A program made the translations under genes and the position numbers. DNA of 64,000 bases from an uncultured Microbacterium sp. (lineage in GTDB: Bacteria > Actinomycetota > Actinomycetes > Actinomycetales > Microbacteriaceae). The number at the start of each line of letters is the position of its first letter. The stretch's first letter is position 1. The stretch covers positions 186,001 to 250,000 of the forward strand of contig NZ_CANKZA010000002.1 of assembly GCF_947488465.1 (NCBI RefSeq), given 5' to 3'. The notes under the pieces are model-generated. The model was not told where the DNA came from. It saw only the letters and a program-made list of their open reading frames with translations, and searched no databases. Below, in pieces: positions 42,793 through 52,844 of the stretch.

Positions 42793-42839
42793 GTGTCGGA
42801 GTCTACCCGCGCGGTTTCGGAGGTGGCTGGGAGCGTGGA

Positions 42840-43694
42840 TCAGCGGGTGACGCGGCCGCGGCGGCCGCCGACGATGCGGCAGACGAGGTAGATCGCGAAC
42901 GACAACGTCGTGATGTACGGGCTGACTGGGAGCGTCCCCATGACCGCGAGCAGGATGCCGCCGACCGCCGCGACGACGCCGAACACCGCCGAGAGCAACG
43001 GCAGGGCGAGTTTGCCCGAGGTCACGCGGGCCGCCGCGGCCGCCGGCGTCACGACGAGCGCCATCACGAGGAGCGCCCCGATGATGTGCACGGCGACGGC
43101 GACGACGAGACCGAGCAGCAGCATGAACCCGAGCGAAACCGTGACGGTCGGAACGCCTCGCGCGGCAGCGGATTGAGGGTCGAGCGAGTCGAAGGCGAGT
43201 GGACGCCAGATCAGCAGCAGCGCGACGAGCACGAACGCGGAGATGCCGATGAGCCAGCCGAGCTGTGCATTCTGCACCGACACGATCTGTCCGGTGAGCA
43301 GACTGAACCGGTTGGCACTGCGGCCGTCGTACAGCGAGAGGAACAGGATGCCGAGGCCCAGGCCGAACGGCATGAGCACGCCGATGATCGAGTTGCGGTC
43401 GCGTGCTCGGGCGCCCAGCCATCCGATCAGGGCCGCGGCGATGAGGGATCCGACGATCGATCCGGTCACGACATCCACGCCGATCAGCAGCGCCGCGGCG
43501 GCTCCCGCGAACGACAGCTCGCTGATGCCGTGCACCGCGAACGCCATGTCCCGTTGCATGACGAAGACACCGATCAGGCCGCCGACGAGCCCCAGGACGG
43601 CGCCCGCCCAGATCGAGTTCGAGACGAGCGCGAGGATGTCGCCGTAGTCGGCGAGGCCGCCGAACATCGCGTCTCCCACGTCGGACCAGTTCAT
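42840..43694 (-). CDS. znuB: Zinc ABC transporter permease ZnuB
   Basis: A 284-residue membrane subunit of a metal ABC importer (ABC-3 family) with about eight helices. Seen: AVLGLVGGLIGVFVMQRDMAFAVHGISELSFAGAA in parts and the coupling region SLDPQSAAARGVP, then LLVMALVVTPAAAA. The ATG at 43694 overlaps the znuC stop (ATGA). It is third in znuA-znuC-znuB. Confidence 0.95.
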   Translation of the reverse strand: MNWSDVGDAMFGGLADYGDILALVSNSIWAGAVLGLVGGLIGVFVMQRDMAFAVHGISELSFAGAAAALLIGVDVVTGSIVGSLIAAALIGWLGARARDRNSIIGVLMPFGLGLGILFLSLYDGRSANRFSLLTGQIVSVQNAQLGWLIGISAFVLVALLLIWRPLAFDSLDPQSAAARGVPTVTVSLGFMLLLGLVVAVAVHIIGALLVMALVVTPAAAAARVTSGKLALPLLSAVFGVVAAVGGILLAVMGTLPVSPYITTLSFAIYLVCRIVGGRRGRVTR

Positions 43695-44512
43695 GAGTGA
43701 TCCTCGTGGTCGTGATGGTGGTGGGAGTCCTCGGCATCCGGCGCACCGACGACGACCAGCCGGTCGCCCGCGCGCAGCACGAAGACGGGGGCGCCGTACA
43801 GATCGGTGAGCACGGGCGAGGTGAGCACGTCCTGCGGGCGGCCGAGGGTGAAGCGGCCGTTCGCGATGTAGAGGATGCGGTCGACCTTGCCGAGCACGGG
43901 GTTGATGTCGTGCGTGACGAGGAGCACTCCCGCGCCGGTCTTGCGATGTTCGTCGATCAGCCGGACCACGCCCTGCTGGTTCGCAAGGTCAAGACTCGTG
44001 AGCGGTTCGTCGCAGAGCAGGAGGCGCGGGTCGTCGGCGAGTGCCTGCCCGACGCGCAGGCGCTGCTGCTCGCCGCCGGACAACACGCCGACCGGATTGT
44101 CGGCGAAATCGCGCGCGCCGACGGCATCGATGAGCTCTTCGACGCGATCCCGGTCGGAGCGCCGCGCGAACGGCAGGCCGAACCGGTGTCCGTCGACGCC
44201 GAGGGCGATCAGGTCGCGCCCGCGCATCGCGGTGTCGCGCGACAGGGGTCGCGCCTGCGGAAGGTAGCCGATGCGCCGGTTGCCTCGGCCGTGCACCGGC
44301 GCACCGAGGGCGGTGATCGTCCCCTCGCTGAGCGGCTCGAGACCGAGAATCGCGCGCAGCAGCGTCGTCTTTCCCGACCCGCTCGGGCCAAGAACGGCGA
44401 TCAGTTCGCCGGGGGCGACGTCGAGGTCGAGCCCGCTCCACAGCTCACGGTCACCGCGCCGGAGCGCCGCACCGCGAATCTGGAGAACGGGGGGTGTCTC
44501 GGCCTCACTCAC
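43691..44512 (-). CDS. znuC: Zinc ABC transporter ATP-binding protein ZnuC
   Basis: A 273-residue ATPase. Walker A GPSGSGKTT, Q-loop GYLPQAR, signature LSGGEQQRLRVG, Walker B LLLCDEPLTSLD and H-loop LLVTHDINP. The C-terminus is His/Asp-rich (DSHHHHDHEDHS), a possible zinc-sensing tail. The GTG start overlaps the znuA stop (GTGA), chosen over a longer upstream reading inside znuA. Confidence 0.95.
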   Translation of the reverse strand: MSEAETPPVLQIRGAALRRGDRELWSGLDLDVAPGELIAVLGPSGSGKTTLLRAILGLEPLSEGTITALGAPVHGRGNRRIGYLPQARPLSRDTAMRGRDLIALGVDGHRFGLPFARRSDRDRVEELIDAVGARDFADNPVGVLSGGEQQRLRVGQALADDPRLLLCDEPLTSLDLANQQGVVRLIDEHRKTGAGVLLVTHDINPVLGKVDRILYIANGRFTLGRPQDVLTSPVLTDLYGAPVFVLRAGDRLVVVGAPDAEDSHHHHDHEDHS

Positions 44513-45504
44513 CGCGCCAGCGTACCGGCCAGCGCGTCGACGTTCGTCTGCATCCATGTCAGGTAGGTCTCCCCCTCGGGGACGAGTTCGGTGAATTCGA
44601 TGACGGGGATGCCGGCATCCTCAGCCTTCGTGATCACTTCGCTGGTCTCGGCGCCACCGGTCTGCGCGTTGACGATCAGGGCGCTGACGTCACCGGAGGC
44701 GACGATGGTGAGAGCTTCGAGAAGCGTGGCGGGCGGGACGTCTTGGCCCTCTTCGACGGCTTCGCTGAAGGCGGCCGGTGTCGCGTTCTCGAGCCCGGCG
44801 GCGGCGGCGAGGTAGAGCGGGACGGGCTCGGTGACGAAGATCTGGGTCCCCGCGAAGGTCGCCGCGATCTCGTCGAGCGAGGCTTCGATGTCGGCAATGC
44901 CGGCCACGAAGTCCGCGTAGGTGGCCTCGTAGGTGGCCGCGTTGTCCGGGTCGATCTCGGCGAGCTCGTGCGCGATTTCCTCGGCGACGTGCTCGATCGT
45001 GTGCGGGTCGTACCAGACGTGCTCGTTGAAACCCTCGACGTGATCGTGGCCGGCGTGATCGTCCGCGGCGTCCGTCGCCTCGTCGTCGGCGTGGTCGTGC
45101 TCCTCCTCGCTGTGACCACCGTTTTCGGGCCAGTCGTGGGAGAACTCGACCGCCGTGACGACGGGTGCTCCGGTTCCGGTGGCCTCGATCAGCGCGTCGA
45201 GGAACGCGTCGTAGCCGCCCCCGTTCTCGATGAGAAGGTCGGCCTTCGACACGGTCAGCTGATCCTTCGCGGATGCTTCGTACGAGTGCGGGTCCTGCGA
45301 GATCGAGTCGATGATCGAGGTGACCTCGATCAGGTCGCCGCCGATCTCCTGCGCGATGTCGCCGTACACGTTTGTCGAGGCGACGACCGTGAGCGTGCCG
45401 TCCTCCGCGGAGGATGCCGACGGCGCGGCGCCGGCACATCCGGCGAGGACGAGGGTCGAGGCCAGGACGAGCGCACCTGCGGCGGGAAGCTGTGTGGAAG
45501 GCAT
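44509..45504 (-). CDS. znuA: Zinc-binding lipoprotein ZnuA
   Basis: Solute-binding protein of the zinc importer, 331 residues. Signal peptide with lipobox LAGC; metal His in DPHSYEAS, a long acidic His-rich loop (HSEEEHDHADDE ... DDHAGHDHVEGF), HVWYDPHT and the conserved Asp near the end. Expression is controlled by the Zur box 45523-45537; TAGAAT 6 nt before the ATG implies a leaderless mRNA. First gene of the operon znuA-znuC-znuB. Confidence 0.95.
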   Translation of the reverse strand: MPSTQLPAAGALVLASTLVLAGCAGAAPSASSAEDGTLTVVASTNVYGDIAQEIGGDLIEVTSIIDSISQDPHSYEASAKDQLTVSKADLLIENGGGYDAFLDALIEATGTGAPVVTAVEFSHDWPENGGHSEEEHDHADDEATDAADDHAGHDHVEGFNEHVWYDPHTIEHVAEEIAHELAEIDPDNAATYEATYADFVAGIADIEASLDEIAATFAGTQIFVTEPVPLYLAAAAGLENATPAAFSEAVEEGQDVPPATLLEALTIVASGDVSALIVNAQTGGAETSEVITKAEDAGIPVIEFTELVPEGETYLTWMQTNVDALAGTLAR

Positions 45505-45510
45505 CCCATG

Positions 45511-45537
45511 ATTCTACGCTACTGATAATCGTTCTCA
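45511..45537 (-). promoter_or_regulatory. Zur box and promoter of znuACB
   Basis: On the minus strand TGAGAACGATTATCA (45537-45523) is a 15-bp palindrome-like site of the Zur type (TGA-n9-TCA with AA/TT inner pairs). It lies just upstream of the -10 hexamer TAGAAT (45516-45511), 6 nt before the znuA ATG, so bound Zur would block RNA polymerase. Confidence 0.8.
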
Positions 45538-45549
45538 GACCTCGAGCCC

Positions 45550-45999
45550 TCACCCCCAGGCGAAGTCGGCGACGCGCAGATCGTGCGTGCACGCAACGTC
45601 GCTGTCGGTGCCGCCGGGCCAGTTCGACGTGATCCGCCCCGAAACCGGATGCCGGTACCAGCTGTCGCAGTCGGTCCAGGCGGATGTCGCCAACTGCGCC
45701 TGCACGTCGTCGTCCCACTGCTGCTCGGCGGCTGCTGTCGCCTCGATCGTGCGCCCTCCGGCGCCGACCATCCGGTCGACGGCGAGGCGCATGTGCCGGG
45801 CCTGCGCCTCCAGCATCCGGATGATCGAGCTGCCGCCGAGGTTGGTGTTCGGGCCGTACGACACCATCAGGTTCGGGAACCCGGGCACGTAGATCCCGAG
45901 GTGCGCCCTCGCGCCGAGCGCCCGGTAGCCGTGGCGCAGAAACTCTGCGGCGACCGCGATCGCGCCGAATCCCGAGCCGATGATCCCGATGCGGGGCAT
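45550..45999 (-). pseudogene. Flavin monooxygenase remnant with large internal deletion
   Basis: The 149-residue frame joins the extreme N-terminus of a Baeyer-Villiger-type flavin monooxygenase (MPRIGIIGSGFGAIAVAAEFLRHGY, FAD-binding in part) directly to the C-terminal part of the same family (LGIYVPGFPNLMVSYGPNT, GGSSIIRMLEAQARHM, DSWYRHPVSGRITSNWPGGT). About 330 central residues, including the NADPH site, are missing, with the frame kept across the join near 45908. The ATG overlaps the tetR stop (TGATG). It is very unlikely to be an active enzyme. Confidence 0.8.
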
Positions 46000-46577
46000 C
46001 ACTGCTCCCGGACGGCCGCGAGCACGGCCGCAGTGCTGAGGTCGAGGACGTCGTCGCGCGTGAGCGTCTCGCGCTGCAGCCACTCGCGGCAGAGCGCTTT
46101 GATGAACGCGGCGACGGGTCGCAAGCGTGCGCGAAGCGCCGCGTCGTCGGGCAGGCCGAGTGCGTCGAGCACGAATCGCGCCGCGCGGTCATCGGCGACA
46201 TCGACGAGCACCTGGACGTCACCGCCGTCGTGCATCCCCTCGGCGCCGGCCGTGTTCACCCATCGTTGGCCGTACGTCCGCGCCCCCTCGAGGATCCAGG
46301 CCATCGTCAGCCGCGCCCGCTCGGCGACCGGGCGGCCCTCGAGGTCGGGGAGCTCCTCGACGGGGAGGCGCACCGACTGCGTCATGACCGCGAGGAACAG
46401 CTCCCGCTTCGACCCGAAGTAGTGGTGCAGAAGGCCGCGTGCGACGCCCGCAGCCGCCGCGAGTTCTTCCATCGAGATGTCGTCGTAGCGCCGCTCGCGG
46501 TAGAGCTCGCTGGCGGCATCGACGATCTGCTGCCGACGCTCGTCGGGGCTCAGCCTCGTCCTCGGGGTCTCGCTCAC
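45999..46577 (-). CDS. TetR-family regulator of the lipid-catabolism cluster
   Basis: A 192-residue repressor with HTH RRQQIVDAASELYRERR ... SMEELAAAAGVARGLLHHYFGSK and a C-terminal ligand domain (ERARLTMAWILEGARTYG, AAFIKALCREWLQRE). It starts at GTG, 7 nt after CACACT, which has TTGACA 17 nt upstream; this -35 lies in the palindrome 46596-46616 shared with the divergent GMC gene. Probable local repressor with a hydrophobic ligand. Confidence 0.9.
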   Translation of the reverse strand: MSETPRTRLSPDERRQQIVDAASELYRERRYDDISMEELAAAAGVARGLLHHYFGSKRELFLAVMTQSVRLPVEELPDLEGRPVAERARLTMAWILEGARTYGQRWVNTAGAEGMHDGGDVQVLVDVADDRAARFVLDALGLPDDAALRARLRPVAAFIKALCREWLQRETLTRDDVLDLSTAAVLAAVREQ

Positions 46578-46595
46578 ATCGGTCAGTGTGATCGG

Positions 46596-46627
46596 CTATT
46601 GGCAAAGTGTCAATAGTGGGTTACGGT
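46596..46627. promoter_or_regulatory. Divergent promoters around a 21-bp palindrome
   Basis: CTATTGGC (46596-46603) and GTCAATAG (46609-46616; one mismatch) form a dyad. It contains the minus -35 TTGACA (46613-46608) for the tetR gene and the plus -35 TTGGCA (46599-46604), with a 17-nt spacer to TACGGT (46622-46627) for the GMC gene. A TetR dimer here would block both. Confidence 0.75.
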
Positions 46628-46633
46628 GGCCGC

Positions 46634-48346
46634 GTGAGCGACTACGACGTTGTAGTGATCGGCTCCGGCTTCGGCGGGAGCGTCGCGGCGTTGCGCCTGA
46701 GCGAAAAGGGCTACCGCGTCGGTGTGATCGAAGCGGGACGGTGGTTCCGCGACGACGAGCTCCCGGAAACGTCGTGGCGACTGCGGCGCTACCTGTGGAT
46801 GCCGGCGGCCCGCTGCTTCGGCATCATGCGGATGACGCTGCTGCGCAACGTCCTCGTCGTGAGCGGCACCGGCGTCGGCGGCGGATCGCTGGTCTACGCG
46901 AACACGCTGTACGAGCCGCCAGAGGCCTTCTACCGCGATCCGCAGTGGGCGCACATCACCGATTGGCAGAGCGAGCTCGCGCCCTACTACGACCAAGCGA
47001 AGCGGATGCTGGGGGTCACCCGCGCGCACGCGACGACGCGGCCCGACGACCTGCTTCGCGAACTCGCCGCCGACGAGGGCGTGAGCGACACGTTCCATGC
47101 CGCCGAGATCGGTGTCTTCTTCGGGGAGGGTCACGGCATCCCCTCGCCCGACCCCTTCTTCGGAGGAGTCGGACCGGAGCGGCGCGGGTGCATCGAGTGC
47201 GGCGCCTGCATGACCGGCTGCCGGTACAACGCGAAGAACACTCTCGTGAAGAACTATCTGCCGCTCGCCCAGCGCGCCGGTGCCCGCATCCACGCGCTGA
47301 CGACCGTCACCGATGTCCGCCCGGTGCGCGGCGGCCGCTACCGCGTGACCGGACACGTCACGGGCAACCCGCTCCGGCGTCGCACGTTCACGGCGGACCA
47401 CGTCGTCTTCGCGGCGAACGCCCTGGGCACCCAACGCCTTCTCCACACGCTCCGGCGGCGCTCGCTCCCCCGCCTGTCGCCGCGACTCGGCGAACTCAGC
47501 CGCACGAACTCCGAAGCCGTACTGTCCGCGCGGACGAGCGATCCGCACGCCGACCTCACTCCCGGCACGGCGATCACGTCGTCATTTCATCCCGATCCGC
47601 ACACGCACGTCGAGGCGGTCAGGTATGGCCGCGGGTCGAGTCTGCTCGCTCTCCTCAACGCGCACCTCGTCGACCCGGTTGAGGGGATGCCGCGCTGGCG
47701 CGCGGCGCTCCGCACGTATACCCGATTGGGCATGCGTCCCGCTCTGCGCCTCCACGCGGTCCGGCGATGGGCCGAGCAGTCGATGATCGTGCTCGTCATG
47801 CAGTCCCTCGACAACTCGCTGACGACCTACCTCACGCGCGGAATCTTCGGTCGGCGTATGACGACCCGGCAGGGGACCGGCCAGCCCAACCCCGAGTGGA
47901 TCCCCGCCGCCCACCGCGTCGCCCGCGAGCTCGCCACCCGCGTCGACGGCCTCGCCGGCGGGTCATCGGCCGACCTCATCGGCATCCCGACGACGGCGCA
48001 TTTCATCGGCGGCTGTGCGATCGGCACGTCGATCACGAGCGGCGTCATCGACCCCTACCAGCGCGTGTTCGGCTACGACGGCCTCCACATCCTCGACGGT
48101 TCCGCTATCAGCGCCAATCTCGGCGTGAACCCGTCGCTCACGATCACGGCGCAAGCCGAACGGGCCACCGCGCTCTGGCCGAACAAGGGCGAGCCCGACG
48201 CACGTCCGCGGCTCGGCGAGCCGTATCGCCGCATCGAGCCGGTCGCTCCGCGCACTCCCGTGGTCCCCGAGTCGGCGCCCGGTGCGCTCCGCCTGACGAC
48301 ACCGACGCTCCGTCCCGGTGCGACCGCGAGAGGCTGCATCGCATGA
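46634..48346 (+). CDS. GMC oxidoreductase, cholesterol-oxidase-like
   Basis: FAD-dependent oxidoreductase, 570 residues. FAD motif [21 protein letters not shown] with [26 protein letters not shown]; a Cys block [20 protein letters not shown] as in mycobacterial ChoD-type proteins; [11 protein letters not shown] and [14 protein letters not shown] at the end. Oxidation of a sterol-like or other hydrophobic alcohol is likely but not proven. The GTG at 46634 is 6 nt after TACGGT; an earlier GTG (46607) lies in the operator. ATGA overlap with the next remnant. Confidence 0.88.
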   Translation: MSDYDVVVIGSGFGGSVAALRLSEKGYRVGVIEAGRWFRDDELPETSWRLRRYLWMPAARCFGIMRMTLLRNVLVVSGTGVGGGSLVYANTLYEPPEAFYRDPQWAHITDWQSELAPYYDQAKRMLGVTRAHATTRPDDLLRELAADEGVSDTFHAAEIGVFFGEGHGIPSPDPFFGGVGPERRGCIECGACMTGCRYNAKNTLVKNYLPLAQRAGARIHALTTVTDVRPVRGGRYRVTGHVTGNPLRRRTFTADHVVFAANALGTQRLLHTLRRRSLPRLSPRLGELSRTNSEAVLSARTSDPHADLTPGTAITSSFHPDPHTHVEAVRYGRGSSLLALLNAHLVDPVEGMPRWRAALRTYTRLGMRPALRLHAVRRWAEQSMIVLVMQSLDNSLTTYLTRGIFGRRMTTRQGTGQPNPEWIPAAHRVARELATRVDGLAGGSSADLIGIPTTAHFIGGCAIGTSITSGVIDPYQRVFGYDGLHILDGSAISANLGVNPSLTITAQAERATALWPNKGEPDARPRLGEPYRRIEPVAPRTPVVPESAPGALRLTTPTLRPGATARGCIA

Positions 48347-48608
48347 GCATCTTCGTGGGCGGCGCGGGACCGGATCTCGTGTTGCCGCACGGGCTCGGCA
48401 GTCGCCATCAGGTGTTCGCACCCGTCGTGGGCGAGCTCACCCGTCGCCCCCGCATCCTTGCGCTCGATTTGCCCGGGTTCGGCGCCGCACCCCTCGACGA
48501 CACGGTTCAGCCGGGCGTCACGGGCTACGCCGACTGGGTCGAGGCCGAAATCGAGCGTCGCGGCATCCGTTCGCCCCACATCGTCGGCAGTTCGATGGGC
48601 GGCGGCGC
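48343..48608 (+). pseudogene. Alpha/beta-hydrolase N-terminal remnant
   Basis: From ATG 48343 (overlapping the GMC stop as ATGA) the frame encodes the first third of an alpha/beta hydrolase: [24 protein letters not shown], and the nucleophile elbow [10 protein letters not shown]. Right after the Ser elbow it runs into sequence that belongs, in another frame, to an acyl-CoA dehydrogenase, and stops at 48798. The catalytic Asp and His are lost. Confidence 0.75.
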
Positions 48609-48845
48609 GAGCACGGCGTCGATCGCGCGATCTGGGAGAAGGCCGGCGCTCACGGGATGCTGGGCCTCGGCGTGCCGGAAGAGTTCGGCGGAGGCGGCGA
48701 GCCGGACTACCGCTACCGGTTCGTGTTCGCGGAGGAGATCGCGCGAACGGGATTCACGTCCTTCGGCGTCGGCATCGGGCTGCAGGACGACATCGTGATC
48801 CCGTATTTCCTCGATCTCGCGACTCCCGAACAGAAAGAGCGCTGG
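48609..48845 (+). pseudogene. Acyl-CoA dehydrogenase internal remnant
   Basis: About 79 residues with clear acyl-CoA dehydrogenase N-domain sequence: [67 protein letters not shown]. The usual continuation (LPGMVSGE...) is missing. Instead the frame continues without interruption into a CaiB-type C-terminus at about 48846. It has no start of its own. Confidence 0.75.
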
Positions 48846-49213
48846 GCGGACGCCGAGGTGGTCGCGGCCGCGCAGGACGACCCGCGCACCTGGCCGGCGC
48901 TGCGCGCGCGTCTGTCCGACACGTTCGCGACGCGCACTCGGGATGAGCGGGCCGAGGTTTTCGACGGGTCGGATGCCTGTGTGACGCCCGTCCTCTCGTT
49001 CGCCGAAGCCGCAGCCCACCCGCACCTCACCGCCCGGGGCACACTGGTCGAGGCTGACGGAGTCGTGCAGGCCGCGCCGGCGCCGAGATTCTCCCGGACG
49101 CGGGCGGCCGGCATCCGGCCGCCGCGTTCGATGCCCGACGACGTCGCCGACGTGCTCGCAGACTGGGCCCCCACCGGGGCCACCGACCTTCCGACCGAAC
49201 GACAGGAGACCCG

Positions 49214-49217
<4 letters not shown>
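48846..49217 (+). pseudogene. CaiB/BaiF-type CoA-transferase C-terminal remnant
   Basis: About 123 residues typical of the C-terminal part of alpha-methylacyl-CoA racemase/family III CoA transferase: [53 protein letters not shown]. It is in frame with the acyl-CoA dehydrogenase remnant. The stop overlaps the thiolase ATG (ATGA), so downstream coupling is preserved. Confidence 0.75.
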
Positions 49218-50428
<1,211 letters not shown>

Positions 50429-50457
50429 ACCCGTCTCCGCCAGAACAGGATCACGCC

Positions 50458-52632
50458 ATGACAGATCTCGCACCCGCCGTGCGCTTCGACCTCGATGACG
50501 GCATTGCGCACTTCGTGCTCGATGACCCCACACAGTCGGCCAACACGATGAATCCGGCCTTCCGCTCCGCCCTGACCGCCGCGGTCGACGCCGTGGCCGA
50601 CCAGATCGGCGCAGACCCCACGTCGGTGCGCGGCGTGGTGATCTCGAGCGCCAAGAAGACATTCTTCGCCGGCGGCGACCTGGTCGCGCTGATGGCGACC
50701 GGACCTTCCGGCGCTGCTGCGTTGTTCGCGGAGGTGGAGGGGATCAAGGCCGACCTCCGGCGCCTCGAGACGATCGGACGCCCTGTCGTCGCCGCAATCG
50801 CGGGGGCGGCTCTCGGTGGCGGCTTCGAGATCGCCCTCGCCGCACATCACCGCATCGCCGTCGACGCGCGCTACGACCTCGGCCTGCCCGAAGTGACGCT
50901 CGGGCTTCTTCCCGGCGGCGGCGGAGTGACCCGCACGGTGCGGATGCTGGGGCTGCAACAGGCGCTCACCGGCGTGCTCCTGGAGGGTCGTCGGTTCCGT
51001 CCCGCGCAGGCACGGGAAGCCGGGATCATCGACGAGGTGGTCACGTCCCGCGACGCGTTGCTGCCCGCCGCGATCGCGTGGATCGACGCGCACCCGGACG
51101 CCGCCCAGCCGTGGGATCGCCCCGGCTACCGCATGCCCGGCGGCACGCCGAAGACGCCCGCTCTCGCCGCGATGCTCCCGGCGTTTCCCGCAACACTCCG
51201 CGCGAAGCTCAAGGGTGCCCGCTACCGCGCGCCGCGCGCGATCCTCGCCGCCGCCGTCGAAGGCGCGCAGGTCGATCTCGAAACGGCATCCCGCATCGAG
51301 TCGCGCTACTTCGTCTCGCTCGCAACCGGTCAGCAGTTCCGCAACATGACCCAGGCGTTCTTCTTCGACATGCAGGCGATCGGCAGCGGCGCGTCGCGCC
51401 CGGCCGGCATCCCGCCGCGCCCTGTCACCCGACTCGCCGTCCTGGGCGCCGGCATGATGGGCGCCGGGATCGCTTTGTCGGCGGCCCGCGCGGGGATCGA
51501 GGTGGTGCTGAAAGACGTGACGCTCGACGCCGCGGCCCGCGGTCGCGCGCACGCCGAGACGCTACTCGACGGCCTCGTCGCGAAGGGCCGGCTCAGCGCG
51601 GAGCAGCGCGAGGAGACTCTCGCCCGCATCACTCCGACCGCGGATGCGGCCGACCTCGCCGGGTGCGATGCAGTCATCGAGGCGGTGTTCGAATCCGTCG
51701 AGCTGAAGCACCGCGTGCTCGCCGAGGCCGAGGCATCCGTTCTCCCCGGTGCACTGCGGGGATCGAACACATCGACCCTGCCGATCAGCGTGCTCGCGGA
51801 GGGGGTGAAGAATCCGGCCGATGTCATCGGCATCCACTTCTTCAGCCCGGTCGACAAGATGCCGCTGATCGAGATCATCGTCGGGGAACAGACGAGCGAC
51901 GCGGCGCTCGCGCGCGCGTTCGACCTGGCGGTGCAGGTGCGGAAGACGCCGATCGTCGTGAACGATCGGCGCGGGTTCTTCACGAGCCGCGTGTTCGGGT
52001 CGCTCGTCATGGAGGCCGCGCGCATGGTCGGCGAGGGCATCGATCCCGTCGCGATCGAGCGCGCCGCGTCGCTGGCGGGCTTCCCCGGGCACCCACTCGC
52101 GATGCTCGACGAAGTGTCACTCGAACTCCCCCAGAAGATCGAGAAGGAAGCGCAACGCCTCGCCGGCACGAACGACGAGCCCTCGCCCGCACTGCGCGTG
52201 CTGGAGGAGCTCATCGGCCTGGGGCGGCGCGGCAAGGCCGCGGGCTCCGGGTTCTACGACTATCCCGAGGGTGCGCGCAAGGTGCTCTGGCCGGGGCTTT
52301 CCGATCTGTTCGGCGGCGACGTCGACGTTCCGCTCGTCGACATCGAGGATCGGCTGACGTTCGCGATGAGCAACGAGACGATCCGGGTGTGGGAGGAGGG
52401 CGTGCTGCGCAGCGTGGCCGACGCCAACATCGGCTCGATTCTCGGAATCGGATTCCCGCCGCTCCTCGGCGGCGCGTTGCAGCACGTCGACGGCTACGAA
52501 GCTGCGGACGGCTCACTCGGTGTGGCGGCCTACGCGCGGCGCACCCGCGAGCTGGCGGACCGGTACGGAGACCACCTCGCCCCGCCGATCTCGCTCATCG
52601 ACAAGGCGGAGACCGGAGCGACGTACCGGTGA
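50458..52632 (+). CDS. fadB: Fatty acid oxidation complex alpha subunit FadB/FadJ-like
   Basis: Bifunctional enoyl-CoA hydratase/3-hydroxyacyl-CoA dehydrogenase, 724 residues. N-terminal crotonase domain: FAGGDLVALMATGP, IAGAALGGGFEIALAAHHR, LPEVTLGLLPGGGG (with both Glu). NAD domain from about 320: VLGAGMMGAGIALSAARAG; catalytic His in VIGIHFFSPVDKMPLIE. C-terminal dehydrogenase repeats follow to the end. It forms a beta-oxidation pair with fadA. Confidence 0.95.
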   Translation: MTDLAPAVRFDLDDGIAHFVLDDPTQSANTMNPAFRSALTAAVDAVADQIGADPTSVRGVVISSAKKTFFAGGDLVALMATGPSGAAALFAEVEGIKADLRRLETIGRPVVAAIAGAALGGGFEIALAAHHRIAVDARYDLGLPEVTLGLLPGGGGVTRTVRMLGLQQALTGVLLEGRRFRPAQAREAGIIDEVVTSRDALLPAAIAWIDAHPDAAQPWDRPGYRMPGGTPKTPALAAMLPAFPATLRAKLKGARYRAPRAILAAAVEGAQVDLETASRIESRYFVSLATGQQFRNMTQAFFFDMQAIGSGASRPAGIPPRPVTRLAVLGAGMMGAGIALSAARAGIEVVLKDVTLDAAARGRAHAETLLDGLVAKGRLSAEQREETLARITPTADAADLAGCDAVIEAVFESVELKHRVLAEAEASVLPGALRGSNTSTLPISVLAEGVKNPADVIGIHFFSPVDKMPLIEIIVGEQTSDAALARAFDLAVQVRKTPIVVNDRRGFFTSRVFGSLVMEAARMVGEGIDPVAIERAASLAGFPGHPLAMLDEVSLELPQKIEKEAQRLAGTNDEPSPALRVLEELIGLGRRGKAAGSGFYDYPEGARKVLWPGLSDLFGGDVDVPLVDIEDRLTFAMSNETIRVWEEGVLRSVADANIGSILGIGFPPLLGGALQHVDGYEAADGSLGVAAYARRTRELADRYGDHLAPPISLIDKAETGATYR

Positions 52633-52832
52633 CGTCGTATCCTCCCGAGCCGTGGCACCTCCGGGGAGAGTTCCTCGCCGGAATCTTCCTCGTGCCCGTA
52701 GCCGAACTGCCAGCGCACGTGTGGGCCGAGATACCGCGCGGCGCCCGCCCGGTGACCCTCACCCCCGGAAATCCGGGGCTGGGCGTCACGCACCGGCCAG
52801 GTTCTCCTGTACGGGGTACAGCACGCCGCTGA
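52629..52832 (+). pseudogene. Truncated acetoacetate-decarboxylase-like gene
   Basis: GTG 52629 overlaps the fadB stop (GTGA). The first 45 residues (SYPPEPWHLRGEFLAGIFLVP in part, VAELPAHVWAEIPRGARPV) resemble the start of acetoacetate-decarboxylase-like proteins. The frame then changes to unrelated Pro/Gly/Thr sequence and stops after 67 residues, where the family needs about 200 or more. Probably the remaining 5' end of a deleted gene. Confidence 0.5.
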
Positions 52833-52844
52833 CAGCCCGACGGG

